This document shows, in pieces, positions 51,012 through 62,242 of a stretch of 64,000 bases of DNA. Source of the stretch: Pinisolibacter aquiterrae. GTDB lineage: Bacteria > Pseudomonadota > Alphaproteobacteria > Rhizobiales > Ancalomicrobiaceae. The notes below the pieces were generated by a model. It saw nothing but the letters and a program-made list of their open reading frames with translations, had not been told where the DNA came from and searched no databases. The position numbers were made by a program, and so were the translations under genes. The first letter of the stretch is position 1. Each line of letters begins with the position of its first letter. The stretch covers positions 1 through 64,000 of the forward strand of contig NZ_JAFNIH010000023.1 in assembly GCF_019160155.1 (NCBI RefSeq), given 5' to 3'.

Positions 51012-51292
51012 GATGCGATCCCCATTTCGCTTTGTCTTCTGCGGCGATGATCGATCTACTTTCTCGATCACCGTTCTTGGGGAAATACTCGCGTGTTCGA
51101 TTAAAACTCGAGTTAAATGGATTGCTTAATCAGGACCGAACAGAATCGAAACGAAAGGTATATTTCACCGACGATTCACGATTTCGCGGCGATTTCCGCT
51201 TTCGAATCAAGGATGCTTCCGTGGGGTGAGCGGAACCGCGGAAAGATTCGATTCACCGCGATTCCGCCCGATCCGAGAGAAGCGCGAATTCT
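51012..51292. other. A+T-richer intergenic stretch before the Sel1-like gene
   Basis: These 281 bases are clearly lower in G+C than their surroundings, especially about 51,050-51,210. They should hold the promoter of the Sel1-like gene. A 65-codon open frame on the plus strand (51032-51229) has no recognisable family and an unusual composition; I do not count it as a gene. Confidence 0.4.
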
Positions 51293-52000
51293 TCAGCGCG
51301 CGCGCTGACCGAAGAGAACCTTCTTGGCTGCGTCGTCGGTGGCGACGTCGCGGCGCAGCTCGCCGGCCACCGCCAAGCCGCGCGCGACGGCGGGCCGGGC
51401 CAGCATGCGATCGAGCCAGGCGGCGAAGGCCGGGAACTCGGCGATGTCCATGCCCTGCCCCTCCCAGAGCTTGGCCCAGCCGACGATCGCCATGTCGGCG
51501 ATCGAATAGTCGCCGGCGACGAAGTCGCGATCCTTCAGGCGCTTGTCGAGCACCCCGTAGAGACGGTGGGTCTCGTTGCGATAGCGATCGATGGCGTAGG
51601 GGATCTTCTCGGGCGCGTATTTCGAGAAGTGGTGGTTCTGGCCGAGCATCGGGCCGAAGCCGCCCATCTGCCACATCAGCCACTGCTCGACCTCGACGCG
51701 GGCGCGCTCGCTCCGCGGATAGAACTTCCCGAACTTGCGGCCGAGATACATCAGGATGGCCCCGCTCTCGAAGACCGAGATCGGGGCGCCGTCGGGACCG
51801 TTCGGATCGACCAGCGCCGGCATCTTGTTGTTGGGCGAGATCTCCAGGAAGGCCGGGTCGAACTGGGCGCCCTTGCCGATGTCGACCGGGATCACCTCGT
51901 AGGGAACGCCCAGCTCCTCGAGCATGATCGTGATCTTCCAGCCGTTCGGGGTCGGCCAGTAATAGAGGCGAAGCGGTGCGGGATCGGTCATGGGGATCAT
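51293..52000 (-). CDS. Glutathione S-transferase, YfcG/YghU (Nu-class) type
   Basis: The 235-residue protein has the thioredoxin-fold N-domain with LRLYYWPTPNGWKITIMLEE, then the family block FLEISPNNKMPALVDPNG and SVFESGAILMYLGRKFGKF, and the helical C-domain with QMGGFGPMLGQNHHF and YSIADMAIVGWAKLW. The N at the start of helix 1 (TPNG) is the thiol-active region in Nu-class enzymes, which act as disulfide-bond reductases. A Met three codons in (51991) is an alternative start. Confidence 0.92.
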   Translation of the reverse strand: MIPMTDPAPLRLYYWPTPNGWKITIMLEELGVPYEVIPVDIGKGAQFDPAFLEISPNNKMPALVDPNGPDGAPISVFESGAILMYLGRKFGKFYPRSERARVEVEQWLMWQMGGFGPMLGQNHHFSKYAPEKIPYAIDRYRNETHRLYGVLDKRLKDRDFVAGDYSIADMAIVGWAKLWEGQGMDIAEFPAFAAWLDRMLARPAVARGLAVAGELRRDVATDDAAKKVLFGQRAR

Positions 52001-52081
52001 CCGTCGTGTGAGGGGCGCCCGCCTTCGCGGGTCATACGAAGGTAGGGGCGAAGGTAGGGGGCTGCGCCCCTCTTTTCCAGA

Positions 52082-52717
52082 TCACGCGGTGGCGACGAGA
52101 AGCGCGGCCGGCGGCGCCCAGCCCGGCAGCGCCTCGAGGCGGGCGATCCAGGCGGTGATCGCCGGGCGCGTCGAGAGGTCGATCTGGGCCTCGCCGCAGT
52201 AGCGGACGGAGCCGTAGACGTCGATGTCGGCGATGGTCGGAGCGTCGCCGACGATCCAGTCGCGGCCGGTGAGACGCCCCTCGAGCAGGTCGAGCGCCAT
52301 CGCCGCGAGGCCCTCGTAATGGGTGACGACCGCCGGATCCATCGGGCGGATGCCGAGGCGGGCGGTGCGGACCCGGTAGACCGAGGAGGCGAGCCGGTCG
52401 AAGTCCCAATACATCCACGCACGGACGTCGGCCCGGTCGGCCTCGCCGACGGCGCCGAAGCGGCCGGTCACGGAGGCGACGTATTCCAGGATCGACGCGG
52501 ACTGGGCGAGCGAGCGCCCGGCGTGTTCCAACACCGGCACCTGGCCGAAGGGGGTCTTGGCGAGAAACTCGGACGTGCGCTGTTCGCCGGCCCTGAGATC
52601 GACGATGTGGCAGGACGGCGTGATGCCGCAGAGCGCCAGCATCAGGCCGACCTTGTAGGACGGGCCCGAGAGCGGATTGACGTGGATCAGCCATTCGGCG
52701 GCGGCAGATGAGGTCAT
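52082..52717 (-). CDS. Glutathione S-transferase family protein
   Basis: The 211-residue protein has a GST N-domain (PLSGPSYKVGLMLALCGI, FLAKTPFGQVPVLEHAGRSL, QSASILEYVA) and a helical C-domain with IVGDAPTIADIDVYGSVRY. The first motif has SGPSYK where many GSTs have SxxCxK or SxxSxK, so Ser is the likely thiol-contacting residue. Substrate unknown. It lies 82 bases before the other GST; the gap contains two copies of a 12-base tandem repeat, CGAAGGTAGGGG (52037-52060). Confidence 0.85.
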   Translation of the reverse strand: MTSSAAAEWLIHVNPLSGPSYKVGLMLALCGITPSCHIVDLRAGEQRTSEFLAKTPFGQVPVLEHAGRSLAQSASILEYVASVTGRFGAVGEADRADVRAWMYWDFDRLASSVYRVRTARLGIRPMDPAVVTHYEGLAAMALDLLEGRLTGRDWIVGDAPTIADIDVYGSVRYCGEAQIDLSTRPAITAWIARLEALPGWAPPAALLVATA

Positions 52718-52898
52718 CGATGCGTCTCCCCGAGGAGGGATCGTTCGGGCCGTGCGCCGATCGCCGCCGCCTCGGTTCGTCCCTCGTCGCGCCCGAGACG
52801 ATCACGCCGGCGCGAGCCTGTCCATCGCGGCCCCGGCGCCGGTCCCCTCACATCGCCGTGACCGTGGCGCGCCCGTCCCGCGCACCCGCGAAACGCGA

Positions 52899-52926
52899 AC
52901 ACCCCCGTGGGGTCGCACGGGGGTGT
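52899..52926 (-). terminator. Hairpin terminator after motB
   Basis: ACACCCCCGTG and CACGGGGGTGT form a perfect 11-bp stem with a 6-base loop, 27 bases after the motB stop. A short T-rich stretch follows on the minus strand. The rest of the gap to the upstream GST gene (52,718-52,898) shows no gene. Confidence 0.75.
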
Positions 52927-52952
52927 CGGGGGACGACCGCTCCCTCGCGGGA

Positions 52953-53813
52953 TCAGTCGAACGGTTTGGGGGGCATCGGCGGGGCTTCGTGGACGAGCAG
53001 GATGTCGATGCGTCGGTTGGCGGCGAGCATCGGCTCGTTGGGGAAGAGCGGGTCGGTGTCGGCCTTGCCCACCACCGAATCGAAGCGATCCGTGGGCACG
53101 CCGTAGCCCGCCAGGATCTCCTCCACCGCCACGGCGCGGCCCGAGGAGAGATCCCAGGCGGAGGGGCCGCGGCCCGACCAGCGGGTGCCGCCGGCGGTGT
53201 GGCCGGTGATGCGGATGCGATGGGGCAGACGCGCCAGCGGCGGCGCCAGTTTGGCGAGGATGGTGCGGGTGAATTCGTAGGGCTGTTTCGCCCCTTCGGC
53301 GAACATCGAGCGGCCGTCCTGGTCGACCAGACGGATGTTGAGGCCCTCGTCGGTCTCCTCGAACAGGACGTGTTTGGAGACCTCGGTGATCTCGGGCATG
53401 TCCTGGAGCGCCTGGCGCAGCGAGGCGGCGGCGGTGAGGAACTGGCGCGGCTTCTCCTGTTTCGCCTGTTCGAAGTCGTGGGTGTTGTTCTCCGGCCCCT
53501 GGAGGGCATGCTTGTCGTTGGAGAGCGCGGAGGTTTCCGCGTCGAGCTTCTGATCGACCGGGGCGCTCTGCTTGATGAAGCGGCGCACCGGCAGGCCGTC
53601 GCGCTCGATCATGCCGGCGGTGCGCGGGATCGGCTGGACGCCGAAGGCCTCCTTGAGCGAGCCGGAGGCGTCGGCGAGCTTCTGCTTGTCCTGGTTGGCG
53701 GAGGCCAGCATCATCACGAAGAAGGCCATCAACAGCGCCATCAGATCGGCGAAGGTGATGACCCAGGCTCCGCCGTGCCCGCCGCCGCCGCCGTGTCCCT
53801 TCTTCTTCGACAT
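52953..53813 (-). CDS. motB: MotB-like stator protein (OmpA domain)
   Basis: The 286-residue protein has a basic, Gly/His-rich start, one membrane helix (WVITFADLMALLMAFFVMML) with the proton- or sodium-binding Asp at residue 23, a plug and linker region, and a C-terminal OmpA-like peptidoglycan-binding domain (RIRITGHTAGG through NRRIDILLV). With MotA it would form an ion-driven stator anchored to the wall. It lies 25 bases after motA. No other flagellar or chemotaxis gene is in the window. Confidence 0.92.
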   Translation of the reverse strand: MSKKKGHGGGGGHGGAWVITFADLMALLMAFFVMMLASANQDKQKLADASGSLKEAFGVQPIPRTAGMIERDGLPVRRFIKQSAPVDQKLDAETSALSNDKHALQGPENNTHDFEQAKQEKPRQFLTAAASLRQALQDMPEITEVSKHVLFEETDEGLNIRLVDQDGRSMFAEGAKQPYEFTRTILAKLAPPLARLPHRIRITGHTAGGTRWSGRGPSAWDLSSGRAVAVEEILAGYGVPTDRFDSVVGKADTDPLFPNEPMLAANRRIDILLVHEAPPMPPKPFD

Positions 53814-53838
53814 GGCCGATCCCCTCGCCTCCGATGCC

Positions 53839-54609
53839 TCAGGCCGCTTCCTGGAAGGAGGCGCGATGCTTGTTGGGCAGGTAGGAGATCAGCATGTCGC
53901 GGATCACCGCCGGGCTCTTGTTCTCGCGGATCATCATCACGCCGTCGATGACGAGCGTGTAGTTGATGTTCTCCTCGAGCGACTTCATCTGCAGCTTGTC
54001 GGCGATCGGCAGCGCCACGACGTTGGCCATGATTGCGCCGTAGAGGGTGGTGAGCAGCGCCACCGCCATGCCGGGGCCGATCTTCTTGGGGTCGTCCATG
54101 TGGGCGAACATCGAGATGAGACCGATGATCGTGCCGACCATGCCCATGCCGGGGGCGGCGTTGCCCATGAAGTTGAAGAGCTTGTTGGCGTCGTCGAGAC
54201 GCTCGATGTGGAGATCGCGCTCGCGCTCGAGCGTCTCGCGGATGATGTGGAGATCGAAGCCGTCGGCGATCATCCGCATGCCCTTGGCGAGGAACTCGTC
54301 CTCGATCTCGACCGCCTCGAGGCCGAGCGGACCCTGCTTGCGGACGATGTCGGCGAGTTCGGCGATCTTCTCGATCGTGTCGCGGGCGGAGACGTGATGG
54401 TTGAAGGCGACGGCCTTGAGGCCCGTGGTCAGCGCGGCGACGAAGCCGCCCATGGTGAAGCGAGCCATGGTGGTGGTGAGCGCCCCGCCGATGACGACGT
54501 TGGTGGCGAGCAGATCCATGAACATGGAGAGCTTGGAGCCCTCCAGGAACACGGCGAACACCAGAACGCCGAAGCCGCCGCCGATACCGAGGAAGGTCGC
54601 AATGTCCAT
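53839..54609 (-). CDS. motA: MotA/PomA-like stator protein
   Basis: The 256-residue protein has four hydrophobic segments, with the large cytoplasmic loop between the second and third, and the MotA/TolQ/ExbB block FMGNAAPGMGMVGTIIGLIS followed by AVALLTTLYGAIMANVVALP. The PGMGMVGT stretch resembles sodium-type PomA as well as proton-type MotA; ion use cannot be decided. The ATG at 54609 is preferred over a GTG two codons upstream. It pairs with motB directly downstream. Confidence 0.92.
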   Translation of the reverse strand: MDIATFLGIGGGFGVLVFAVFLEGSKLSMFMDLLATNVVIGGALTTTMARFTMGGFVAALTTGLKAVAFNHHVSARDTIEKIAELADIVRKQGPLGLEAVEIEDEFLAKGMRMIADGFDLHIIRETLERERDLHIERLDDANKLFNFMGNAAPGMGMVGTIIGLISMFAHMDDPKKIGPGMAVALLTTLYGAIMANVVALPIADKLQMKSLEENINYTLVIDGVMMIRENKSPAVIRDMLISYLPNKHRASFQEAA

Positions 54610-54738
54610 GGTCACTCACACACACGCGTCGACCCCGAGCGGGGTCTTCTCGGCCGAGAGTGTCGTGGAACAAAGGTAAGGAAGGGTTACCGAGGGGGCG
54701 GCGACGTTGACCATGTTCGCCGTCCGGCCCACGAAAAA

Positions 54739-54763
54739 GGCCGCGCCCCGAGGGGGCGCGGCC
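54739..54763 (-). terminator. Rho-independent terminator of gatB
   Basis: GGCCGCGCCCC and GGGGCGCGGCC form a perfect 11-bp stem with a 3-base loop, followed on the minus strand by TTTTT. It lies about 30 bases after the gatB stop and separates it from motA. Confidence 0.93.
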
Positions 54764-54793
54764 GATCGCGATCGACGAAAACCTCGGGTCGGA

Positions 54794-56275
<1,482 letters not shown>

Positions 56276-56376
56276 GCGATGCCTCGAACTTGCGACGGAT
56301 AGCCTGCTCCCTGGGTAGAGCGGATCGCGCGAGGGTTCAAGACACCCCCCGCGCGATCGGGCGGCGGGAGGCCGCC

Positions 56377-57582
56377 TCAGCGCGCCTTCTTCAGGTTCGG
56401 CAGGAACACGGTCAGGATGCCGATCGCCGGCAGGAAGGCGCAGACCTCGTAGACGAAGCGGATCGAGGTGCGGTCGGCGAGTTCGCCGAGCGCCGCCGCG
56501 CCGAGACCGCCGAAGCCGAAGGCCATGCCGAAGAAGAGACCGGCGATCATGCCGATCCGGCCCGGCACCAGTTCCTGGGCGAACACGAGAATGGCCGAGA
56601 AGGCCGAGGACAAGATCAGGCCGATCACCACCGACAGGACCGCCGTCATGCCGAGCCCGACGTGGGGCAACATCAGCGAGAACGGCAGCACGCCGAGGAT
56701 CGACACCCAGATCACCGCCTTGCGGCCGATGCGGTCGCCGATCGGGCCGCCGACGAGAGTGCCGAGCGCCGCCGCGCCGAGGAACAGGAACAGGTAGACC
56801 TGCGCCTCCTTCACCGACACGTGGAACGTGTCGATCAGGTAGAACGTGTAGTAGCTCGACACGCTGGCGAGATAGACCTGCTTGGAAAAGACCAGCGCCA
56901 TCAGCACGGTCACGGCACGGATCACCACCGCGCGCGGCAATTCGGCGGTCGGGCGGACCTTCGGCGCCGGCCGGGTGCGTCGATGCTCGCGGCCCCACAG
57001 TCCGACCTTGGTCAGGAGCGTCATGCCGATCAGGGCGAGCACCGCGAACCACGCCACCGACGTGCGCCCGTTGGGCAGCACCACGAAGGCGGCGAGGAGC
57101 GGGCCGATCGCCGTGCCGGAATTGCCGCCGACCTGGAACAGCGACTGGGCGAGGCCGTGGCGCCCGCCGGAGGCGAGGCGCGCCATGCGCGACGATTCGG
57201 GATGGAAGATCGAGGAGCCCGTGCCGATCAGGCCGACCGAGATCAGGAGGACCGCATAGGTCGGGGCCGAGGCGAGGAGCAGCAGGCCGATCAGCGTCGA
57301 GGCCATGCCGGCGGCGAGGCTGAAGGGCATCGGGTGGCGATCGGTGACGATGCCGACCACCGGCTGGAGCACCGAGGCCGTCACCTGGAAACACAGGGTG
57401 ATCAGGCCGATCTGTCCGAAGTCGAGGGAGAAGCCCTCCTTCAGGATCGGATAGCTCGCCGCCACCAGCGACTGCATCGTGTCGTTCAGCATGTGCGACA
57501 GCGACAGCATGACGAGGATCGACCACGCGGTCCCCTCGGATGCGGAGGGGCGAACGGCGGCGGTATCCGTCACGGCGGTCAT
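56377..57582 (-). CDS. fsr: Fosmidomycin-resistance-type MFS exporter
   Basis: The 401-residue protein has 12 hydrophobic segments and the Fsr blocks [40 protein letters not shown] and [20 protein letters not shown]. Fsr proteins export fosmidomycin in Escherichia coli; the natural substrate is uncertain. The ATG at 57582 is preferred; an open upstream extension is Arg-rich. It lies between a secreted hydrolase gene and gatB, all read leftwards. Confidence 0.88.
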   Translation of the reverse strand: MTAVTDTAAVRPSASEGTAWSILVMLSLSHMLNDTMQSLVAASYPILKEGFSLDFGQIGLITLCFQVTASVLQPVVGIVTDRHPMPFSLAAGMASTLIGLLLLASAPTYAVLLISVGLIGTGSSIFHPESSRMARLASGGRHGLAQSLFQVGGNSGTAIGPLLAAFVVLPNGRTSVAWFAVLALIGMTLLTKVGLWGREHRRTRPAPKVRPTAELPRAVVIRAVTVLMALVFSKQVYLASVSSYYTFYLIDTFHVSVKEAQVYLFLFLGAAALGTLVGGPIGDRIGRKAVIWVSILGVLPFSLMLPHVGLGMTAVLSVVIGLILSSAFSAILVFAQELVPGRIGMIAGLFFGMAFGFGGLGAAALGELADRTSIRFVYEVCAFLPAIGILTVFLPNLKKAR

Positions 57583-57768
57583 GGGTGTCTCCTCGATGCG
57601 GTCGCGCCGTCGGTCTCGGGCCGAGGTTGCGGCGAAGCTCGTCACTCTGCGGGGCGCCGGGCGATCCGTAAAGATACGGTGACCGCAGGGGAGATCGGCG
57701 AAAGGCGCAGAGGACGGGCGGTTTCGGGTCATCGCGCGTCGGACATCGCGGCGAGCCGGATCGTCGGC

Positions 57769-58740
57769 TCACCGCGGCAGGTCGTCGCCCGCGCTGCCCT
57801 GCCAGCGCTTCACGATCTCGGCGTCGCTCGCCTCGGCGACGCATTGGCCGGTGACGAAGAGCGCCTTCTCGATCAGGGCGTGACGGTCCTTGTCGCGACC
57901 GCCGGTCAGGATCTGGACCGGACGTCCACCGGCCTTCTCGAGCGCCGCCACGAAGGGAGCCTGGAACTTCGCCGGCACCGCCCGATCCTGCGGATCGGTC
58001 AGCACGAAGAGGCGCGAGCCACCGTCGCCGGCGATCTTCGGGGCGATGCGGTCGACGTCGGCCATCGGGTCGTAATGGGCGCGGGCGCCGCCGGTCCGGA
58101 AGGTGATGCCGTAGGCGCGGGTGAAGGCGCGGAAATCGAGCGGGCCGGAGGCGATCACGGCGCAGCCGACGTCGTCGCGGGCGGCGAGCAGCGCCGGCAC
58201 CAGCATCGCCCCGCCGGACTGGCCGACGAGGTGATAGCCGGTCGCGCCCTCCTTGGCGGCGATGGCGTCGAGCGCCTTCCGCGTCACCTCGACCTCGAGC
58301 GCGGTGCGGCGGTCGCCGTGCCAGCCGGAGGAGCCGTTGAGCCCCATGCGGCCGAAGAAGATCATCGGCGCCTTCAGGCGCTCCGACCAGATCTTCGAGG
58401 CGATGTCGATATATTCGGGCGCCTGGGTGAGATAGCCGGGCTCGACCTCGCGCCGGCCCTTCTCGTCGAGACCCAGCACGTCGCCGGTGAAGAAGACGAT
58501 CGGCGCCTGTCCGCGCAAAGACCCGGAGGCATAGTAGCGGATGCAGATCCCCTGCCCGTAGGCCTCGACGAAGACGGTCCTCGGGGTCCGCGCGCAGACC
58601 TCGCGCGAGACCTTCGTTCCCTCGATCACGTCCTTGGCGGAAAAGGTCTTCACGCCCTGCGGCGCGCCTTGCGCGAAAGCCGCGCCGACGCCCGCGAGGG
58701 CGGCGGCGAGGCCGAGGACGAGGGCGCGCACGCGGCTCAC
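57769..58740 (-). CDS. Exported alpha/beta hydrolase-like protein
   Basis: The 323-residue product begins at a GTG inside the gatA stop (GTGA) and has a signal peptide (about residues 1-23, ending GAAFA-QG). The nucleophile elbow is [14 protein letters not shown] (Ser in GxSGG), with a probable acid in [11 protein letters not shown] and the His in [13 protein letters not shown]. It is presumably periplasmic. I recognise the fold but no substrate. Translation is coupled to gatA, although nothing suggests a shared function. Confidence 0.78.
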   Translation of the reverse strand: MSRVRALVLGLAAALAGVGAAFAQGAPQGVKTFSAKDVIEGTKVSREVCARTPRTVFVEAYGQGICIRYYASGSLRGQAPIVFFTGDVLGLDEKGRREVEPGYLTQAPEYIDIASKIWSERLKAPMIFFGRMGLNGSSGWHGDRRTALEVEVTRKALDAIAAKEGATGYHLVGQSGGAMLVPALLAARDDVGCAVIASGPLDFRAFTRAYGITFRTGGARAHYDPMADVDRIAPKIAGDGGSRLFVLTDPQDRAVPAKFQAPFVAALEKAGGRPVQILTGGRDKDRHALIEKALFVTGQCVAEASDAEIVKRWQGSAGDDLPR

Positions 58741-60227
58741 CACCACTTCGCCGGGGTGAAGCGGCCGGCGGCCTGCTCGATCACCTCGCCGACCTGGAAC
58801 AGCGTCTCCTCCTCGAAGGGACGACCGATCAGCTGGAGGCCGAGCGGCAGGCCCTTGGCGTCGAGGCCGCCGGGCACCACCATGCCGGGGAGACCGGCCA
58901 TGTTCACCGTCACGGTGAAGATGTCGTTCAGGTACATCTCGACCGGATCGCCGCCCGACTTCTCGCCGATGCCGAAGGCCGACGACGGGGTCGCCGGCGT
59001 CAGCACCGCGTCGACGCCCGCCTGGAAGGCGAGGTCGAAGTCGCGCTTGATGAGGGTGCGGACCTTCTGGGCACGGACGTAATAGGCGTCGTAATAGCCG
59101 GCCGACAGCACATAGGTGCCGATCATGATGCGGCGACGCACTTCCGAGCCGAAGCCGGCGGCGCGGGTCAGCTCGTAGGTGTCGGTGATGTCGTCGCCGG
59201 TGACGCGCAGGCCGTAGCGGATGCCGTCGTAGCGAGCGAGATTCGAGGAGGCCTCGGCGGGCGCCACGATGTAATAGGCCGGCAGGGCGTATTTCGTGTG
59301 CGGCAGCGAGATCTCGCGGATCTCGGCGCCGGCGGCGCGCAGCCAGTCGATGCCTTGGCTCCACAGCGTCTCGATCTCGGCCGGCATGCCGTCGACCCGG
59401 TATTCCCTAGGGATACCGATGACCTTGCCCTTGATCGACGTGCCGACCGCCGCCTCGTAGTCCGGCACCGGCAGATCGACCGAGGTGGTGTCCTTGGGGT
59501 CGACCGAGGCGAAGGACTTCAGGAGGATCGCGGCGTCGCGGACGGTGCGGGCGAAGGGGCCGGCCTGATCGAGCGAGGAGGCGAAGGCGACGATGCCCCA
59601 GCGCGAGCAGCGGCCGTAGGTCGGCTTGATGCCGACGGTGCCGGTGAAGGCGGCGGGCTGGCGGATCGAGCCGCCGGTATCGGTGCCGGTGGCCCCGAGC
59701 GCGATATGGGCGGCGACCGCCGCCGAGGAGCCGCCGGACGAACCGCCGGGCACCAGCGGGGTCGGGTCGATCGAGCCGTCGGCGGCCTTCCGGCGCCACG
59801 GGTTGACGACCGGGCCGAAGCAGGAGGTCTCGTTGGACGAGCCCATGGCGAATTCGTCGTTGTTGAGCTTGCCCAACATCACCGCGCCGTCGGCCCAGAG
59901 GTTCGAGGTCACGGTCGATTCGTAGGGCGGGACGAAGTCGTCGAGGATCTTCGAGCAGGCGGTCGTGCGCACGCCCTCGGTGCAATAGAGGTCCTTGACG
60001 CCCAGCGGGATGCCCTCGAGCGGCCCGACACGGCCCTCCGCGCGGCGGGCGTCGGAGGCGGCGGCCATGGCGCGGGCCTTCTCCGGCGTCTCCAGGACAT
60101 AGGCGTTGAGCGCGCGCGCCTTCTCCATGGCGCCGAGATAGGCGTCGGTCAGTTCGAGGGCGGTGAAGTCCTTCTTCGCGAGGGCATCACGAGCCTCGGC
60201 GATGGTGAGGGCGGTCAGATCGGTCAC
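58737..60227 (-). CDS. gatA: Aspartyl/glutamyl-tRNA amidotransferase subunit A
   Basis: The 496-residue amidase-signature enzyme has the Ser-Ser-Lys triad: Lys in [15 protein letters not shown], then the Gly/Ser-rich [18 protein letters not shown] and [12 protein letters not shown]. It frees ammonia from glutamine for GatB. The start appears to be GTG at 60227, as no in-frame ATG lies at the family N-terminus. It follows gatC by 54 bases. Confidence 0.97.
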   Translation of the reverse strand: MTDLTALTIAEARDALAKKDFTALELTDAYLGAMEKARALNAYVLETPEKARAMAAASDARRAEGRVGPLEGIPLGVKDLYCTEGVRTTACSKILDDFVPPYESTVTSNLWADGAVMLGKLNNDEFAMGSSNETSCFGPVVNPWRRKAADGSIDPTPLVPGGSSGGSSAAVAAHIALGATGTDTGGSIRQPAAFTGTVGIKPTYGRCSRWGIVAFASSLDQAGPFARTVRDAAILLKSFASVDPKDTTSVDLPVPDYEAAVGTSIKGKVIGIPREYRVDGMPAEIETLWSQGIDWLRAAGAEIREISLPHTKYALPAYYIVAPAEASSNLARYDGIRYGLRVTGDDITDTYELTRAAGFGSEVRRRIMIGTYVLSAGYYDAYYVRAQKVRTLIKRDFDLAFQAGVDAVLTPATPSSAFGIGEKSGGDPVEMYLNDIFTVTVNMAGLPGMVVPGGLDAKGLPLGLQLIGRPFEEETLFQVGEVIEQAAGRFTPAKWW

Positions 60228-60281
60228 TGTCGAAATCCATCAATTCGAGAACGCGGGAGGATCGAGGGCGCGGGCGCCCGA

Positions 60282-60569
60282 TCACTCGACCACTTTGGGA
60301 ACCACGAAGAAATCGTCCTCGGAGAGCGGTGCGTTGGCGGTCACCTTCTTCGGAATGCCGCCGTCGTTCACGACGTCGGCACGCTTCTTCATGGAGATCG
60401 GAACGACCGAGGTCAGCGGCTCGACGTCGGTCACGTCCAGCTCGGCGAGTTGCTCGACGAAGCCGAGGATCGAATTGAGTTCGCCCTGGAGCTTGTCCAC
60501 CTCCTCTTCGGCGACACGGATGCGCGCGAGATGGGCGACGCGGACGACGGTCGAACGATCGACGGACAT
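60282..60569 (-). CDS. gatC: Aspartyl/glutamyl-tRNA amidotransferase subunit C
   Basis: The 95-residue protein has the GatC pattern: [20 protein letters not shown], the [15 protein letters not shown] helix, and the C-terminal LRDDxV-like segment (here [18 protein letters not shown], with the DFFVVPKV end conserved). It holds GatA and GatB together. It is the first gene of the gatC-gatA unit. Confidence 0.96.
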   Translation of the reverse strand: MSVDRSTVVRVAHLARIRVAEEEVDKLQGELNSILGFVEQLAELDVTDVEPLTSVVPISMKKRADVVNDGGIPKKVTANAPLSEDDFFVVPKVVE

Positions 60570-60608
60570 GGAAACCTCGGGTGGCCTTCGGGAGACGCGA
60601 CGAATGCG

Positions 60609-60657
60609 AAAACGGGCGATCGGCGGCTCGACGTCCGCCGACCGCGATCACCCGTTT
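60609..60657 (-). terminator. Terminator after the small exported protein gene
   Basis: AAACGGGCGATCGGCGG pairs with CCGCCG...CGATCACCCGTTT with small bulges, and the minus strand continues TTTTC. It lies about 100 bases after the exported protein gene and just upstream of gatC. Confidence 0.7.
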
Positions 60658-60754
60658 CTAGCACTCGGTCGAAAGGCTGCGCAATCGCGCCGGGGAGCGC
60701 GAGTGCGGCGACCCCGCCCCGTCCGACCGCGCGGCGACGGCGCGCCCCTCTCGC

Positions 60755-61135
60755 TCACTCGAAATCGGCGGAGGTGGTGTCGGTCTTGCGACTGTAGCGG
60801 ATGGTGATCCTGCCGACGGCGCACAGGTCGATCGCCGGCCACACCGCTTCGGAATCGTCGTCCTCGTAGACGACCTTCAGATCCCATTTGCAGGTCTTGG
60901 CGGCGCGGTGGAAGCGGATCTCCCAGGCCTCGCCGTCGGCGAGCGTATCGCGCCCGAGAACGTCCTCCTCCCAGTCGTCCGACTTGGCCGGCGAGACGTA
61001 GACCTCGGAGATGGCGTAGCCCGTCTTGTTGACGAGGACGAAATCCTGCTTGGCCTCTGCGGCCCGGGCGCCGCCTACGGCACCCCAGGTCACGGCGAGG
61101 AAAAGGAGAAGGGCGGAGACGATCGACTTGACCAT
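60755..61135 (-). CDS. Small exported protein of unknown function
   Basis: The 126-residue product has a clear signal peptide (about residues 1-25, ending GARA-AE) and a mature part rich in beta strands (FVLVNKTGYAISEVYVSPA, then WEIRFHRAAKTCKWDLKVVY) with two Cys that could form a disulfide. Similar small proteins occur in many Hyphomicrobiales without a known role. The ATG at 61135 is chosen because it starts the signal peptide. It stands alone between terminators. Confidence 0.78.
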   Translation of the reverse strand: MVKSIVSALLLFLAVTWGAVGGARAAEAKQDFVLVNKTGYAISEVYVSPAKSDDWEEDVLGRDTLADGEAWEIRFHRAAKTCKWDLKVVYEDDDSEAVWPAIDLCAVGRITIRYSRKTDTTSADFE

Positions 61136-61354
61136 ATGTGACCTCGAAGCGGCGGAAGAACCGACCCCGAGGGGGCAAGGACGATCGGTTTCAGGCCGAC
61201 GGATGTCCATTTTCTCCTGGGAGGCACCCTGCCCCGGCGTCGATTTCGGCACTAGACGTCTGGTTCGACCTTGCGTCAATCATCTCGCCGCCGATTTCTT
61301 CGCCGTTCGACCTGAAACGAAGAAGAACGTCGGCGCGGATACTCCTTCACGGCG

Positions 61355-62053
61355 TCAATCCCTCAGCCAATCCCACAGCGCCGCGCTCACCGCCTCGGGC
61401 GCCTCGATCGGCGACAGGTGGCCGGCGCCGGGTATCTCGACGAGGCGCGCGCCCGGCACGAGCCCGGCCATCTCGGCCGCCATGTCGGGCGGCGTCAGCT
61501 GATCGTCGGCGCCGACCACGACCGTGGTCGGGCAGCGAATCGCGCCGAGCGAGGGGCGGCTGTCGATCCGCGTCAGGATCGCCTTCTGCTGGCGGACGAA
61601 GGCGTCGGCGCCGGTGGCGTCGGCCATGGCGCGCACCACCCGTTGCAGATCGGCGTCGTCGGCGCGAGAGGGGGCGACGAGCCTCGGATATTGCAGGGCG
61701 GCGATCTTGGCGAAGCCGCCGCGCTCGGTGATCTCGATCAGTTGCCGGCGCACCTCGGCGGCCTCGGGCGTGTCGGCGCGGGCCTGGGTGTCGACCAGAC
61801 AGAGCCGCGCGACCCGCTCCGGCGCGACGCGCAGGATCTCCATCGCCACGTAACCGCCCATCGAGAGGCCGGCGAGCGCGAAGCGCGGCGGCGCCTCGGC
61901 GAGGATCGCGGCGGCGATCGCGGCGATGGTCTCGGCGCCGGCGTGATCGACGACCATGACCGCGCGACCGGCGCCGAGATCGCCGACCTGGCCCGCCCAC
62001 AGGCGCGCCGTGCAGTTGAGGCCGGGGATCAGCAAAACCGGAATGGACGTCAT
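61355..62053 (-). CDS. Alpha/beta hydrolase
   Basis: The 232-residue protein has the alpha/beta hydrolase core: LLIPGLNCTARLW (oxyanion region), the nucleophile elbow FALAGLSMGGYVAMEIL with Ser in GLSMGG, an acid in VVVGADDQLTPP, and the His in IPGAGHLSPIEAPE. It is cytoplasmic by appearance. Substrate unknown; likeness to MenH/BioH-type esterases is general. The ATG at 62053 removes an upstream open extension without family likeness. It diverges from the helicase gene. Confidence 0.85.
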   Translation of the reverse strand: MTSIPVLLIPGLNCTARLWAGQVGDLGAGRAVMVVDHAGAETIAAIAAAILAEAPPRFALAGLSMGGYVAMEILRVAPERVARLCLVDTQARADTPEAAEVRRQLIEITERGGFAKIAALQYPRLVAPSRADDADLQRVVRAMADATGADAFVRQQKAILTRIDSRPSLGAIRCPTTVVVGADDQLTPPDMAAEMAGLVPGARLVEIPGAGHLSPIEAPEAVSAALWDWLRD

Positions 62054-62214
62054 CACGTTTACTCCAGGGATGGCCCCCGCCCGGATCGCAGGAGCGGGGT
62101 GTAGAGGGCCGGGCCGGCGCGTAGGACGCATCGGCCCCACCGCGACGCCGCCACTATATTGGACGAATCCACTTGGCAAATCTCGGAGCCGTAATGACAC
62201 GGCGGCGAATCACG

Positions 62215-62242
62215 TTGACTTTTTCCGCTTCTCGTCTACTTT
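62215..62242 (+). promoter_or_regulatory. Promoter of the DEAD-box helicase, with a long 5' leader
   Basis: TTGACT (62215-62220), 16 bases, then TACTTT (62237-62242) resembles a sigma-70 promoter. RNA would begin near 62,250, leaving a leader of about 115 bases before the start codon. Long leaders are typical for cold-induced helicase genes; whether this one responds to cold is inference. The remainder of the 311-bp gap has no supported gene. Confidence 0.55.

Noticed and set aside
51032-51229. A 65-codon plus-strand frame in the low-GC gap
   Set aside because: No family likeness, atypical composition and opposite to neighbouring genes; more likely promoter DNA.
60657-60685. CIRCE half-site CTAGCACTC between the exported protein gene and gatC
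   Set aside because: The second half (GAGTGCTAA after nine bases) is absent; only three of nine bases match.
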